NCBI RefSeq assembly: GCF_045862395.1
Contig: NZ_AP023087.1
Span: 3,720,001-3,784,000, forward strand
Length of the DNA stretch: 64,000 nucleotides
Source: Marinicellulosiphila megalodicopiae
Lineage (GTDB): Bacteria > Pseudomonadota > Gammaproteobacteria > Pseudomonadales > Natronospirillaceae
Direction of reading: 5' to 3'
Position numbers and translations under genes: made by a program. Under the pieces are notes generated by a model that was not told where the DNA came from, made no database searches, and saw only the letters and a program-made list of their open reading frames with translations. This document shows positions 62,969-64,000 of the stretch, piece by piece; position 1 is the first letter of the stretch, and each line of letters opens with the position of its first letter.

Positions 62969-64000
62969 CTAATCTTTTTTAGCAATAATCTCAGCCCATT
63001 GCGCAGGGCCTGTATTATGCACAGAAGTGCCTTTAGTATCTACGGCCAATGTCACAGGCATATCTTCTACTGTAAATTCGTATATTGCTTCCATACCTAA
63101 ATCATCAAATGCCACCACTTTTGCTTTTTTGATGGCTTTAGACACTAAATACGCAGCGCCACCAACGGCCATTAAGTACGTTGCTTCGTGTTTTTTAATC
63201 GCTTCAATTGCAATCGGCCCACGCTCAGACTTACCAATCATACCAATCAAACCCGTGGCTTCTAGTACTTTGTCAGTAAACTTATCCATACGTGTTGCTG
63301 TTGTTGGCCCAGCTGGACCTACCGCTTCATCACGAACCGGATCAACCGGTCCCACGTAATAAATCATTTTGTTTTTGAAATCGACTGGTAATTCTTCACC
63401 GTTATCGATCATCTGACATAAACGCTTATGCATCGCATCACGGCCAGTTAGCATCGTGCCGTTTAATAAAATCGTTTCACCGACTTTCCACTCTTTCATG
63501 TCTTCTTTTTTAAGGGTATCTAAATTTACGCGACGTGACGTTGGACCCGCATCCCAAGTGATTTCTGGCCAGTCTTCTAATTTTGGCTCTTTTAATTCAG
63601 CAGGGCCATTTCCGTCTAATTCAAAGTGTACATGGCGTGTTGCTGCACAGTTTGGAATCATAGTGACAGGTAAAGATGCGGCATGAGTTGGGTAATCCAA
63701 GATTTTCACATCCAAAATTGTGGTTAATCCACCTAAACCCTGTGCCCCAATGCCTAATTTGTTTACGGCATCCATAATTTCCAAACGTAACTCTTCCACT
63801 TTGTTTTGCGGGCCACGCTTGCGTAATTCATGAATATCAATTGAGCCCATTAATGACGCTTTGGCTAACAGTGCTGATTTTTCAGCAGTACCGCCAATAC
63901 CTATGCCTAACATACCTGGTGGACACCAACCTGCTCCCATTGTTGGAACGGTTTTTACAACCCAATCTACAATGCTATCTGATGGATTTAACATCACCAT
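62969..64000 (-). CDS. Fumarate hydratase, class I (partial)
   Basis: The C-terminal 343 residues of the oxygen-sensitive, [4Fe-4S] fumarase (FumA/FumB type, about 505-550 residues in full), which interconverts fumarate and malate in the TCA cycle. Cluster ligands appear as the Cys in GAGWCPPGMLG and the Cys in MIPNCAATRH. Also seen are LGIGAQGLGGLTTILDV, LLNGTMLTGRDAMHKR, GPVDPVRDEAVGPAGPTTATRMD and the C-terminal VHNTGPAQWAEI. The 5' end lies beyond the window. Confidence 0.93.
   Translation of the reverse strand: MVMLNPSDSIVDWVVKTVPTMGAGWCPPGMLGIGIGGTAEKSALLAKASLMGSIDIHELRKRGPQNKVEELRLEIMDAVNKLGIGAQGLGGLTTILDVKILDYPTHAASLPVTMIPNCAATRHVHFELDGNGPAELKEPKLEDWPEITWDAGPTSRRVNLDTLKKEDMKEWKVGETILLNGTMLTGRDAMHKRLCQMIDNGEELPVDFKNKMIYYVGPVDPVRDEAVGPAGPTTATRMDKFTDKVLEATGLIGMIGKSERGPIAIEAIKKHEATYLMAVGGAAYLVSKAIKKAKVVAFDDLGMEAIYEFTVEDMPVTLAVDTKGTSVHNTGPAQWAEIIAKKD

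Noticed and set aside
1..64000. tRNA and rRNA genes
   Set aside because: I looked in the gaps for T-loop motifs and clover-leaf ends and found none. A short or divergent RNA gene could be missed by eye.

Overview
The window looks like chromosomal DNA from an AT-rich marine gammaproteobacterium. The evidence is the dapA–BamC-position lipoprotein–metallo-beta-lactamase operon, a ynjBCD/ynjF operon, class I fumarase, a ppk1–ppx pair, many lipoproteins with LxxC lipoboxes, and a lipoprotein with two alginate-lyase (PL7) domains. I cannot name the genus. There are no tRNA, rRNA or CRISPR features. The only clear mobile element is one intact IS5-type insertion.

Layout. 1–1.5 kb: end of a dapA operon. 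1.8–5.7 kb: an outer-membrane barrel protein and a large PKD/cytochrome-like lipoprotein with a Thr-Gly tandem repeat. 6–12 kb: a small HTH protein, argS, a metallopeptidase, mgtE and zntB. 12–17.7 kb: a five-gene minus-strand operon (disulfide oxidoreductase, ynjB, ynjC, ynjD, ynjF). 18–22.4 kb: a degenerate acyl-CoA-ligase homologue and a hybrid histidine kinase, separated by AT-rich 12-bp repeats. 22.8–25.2 kb: two tandem paralogous lipoproteins of unknown family. 25–31 kb: DMT and MATE exporters, a DUF2200 protein, a leucine-rich-repeat protein and a membrane protein, with REP-like palindromes around them. 31–33.5 kb: the tandem PL7 lipoprotein. 34–37.5 kb: a VF530-type protein, an ankyrin protein, the IS5 element and a tyrosine phosphatase. 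37.6–42.2 kb: a transglutaminase-like protein with a lipoprotein, and a Bcr/CflA exporter. 42.3–46.2 kb: bioA–rsmE–ABC exporter operon. 46.4–50.2 kb: an HU-like protein, a lytic transglycosylase, two unknowns, tesB and an atypical response regulator. 50.4–60.6 kb: ppx, ppk1, two divergent CotH proteins, a VTC-domain protein and a DUF4956 membrane protein. 61–64 kb: an unknown protein, a phospholipase D-like protein and partial fumarase.

The most interesting stretch is 49.5–60.6 kb. Cytoplasmic polyphosphate metabolism (ppk1, ppx) lies next to a VTC-type polyphosphate-polymerase-like protein, a DUF4956 membrane protein and two exported CotH-kinase lipoproteins. A PhoB-like regulator with Glu in place of the phospho-acceptor Asp borders the block. 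A second theme is a shared design of large exported lipoproteins: lipobox, then a Thr-rich low-complexity linker (T-G, T-x-T, T-E-T), then carbohydrate-active, PKD or CotH domains. Function calls are from motif recognition by eye; no database search was run.
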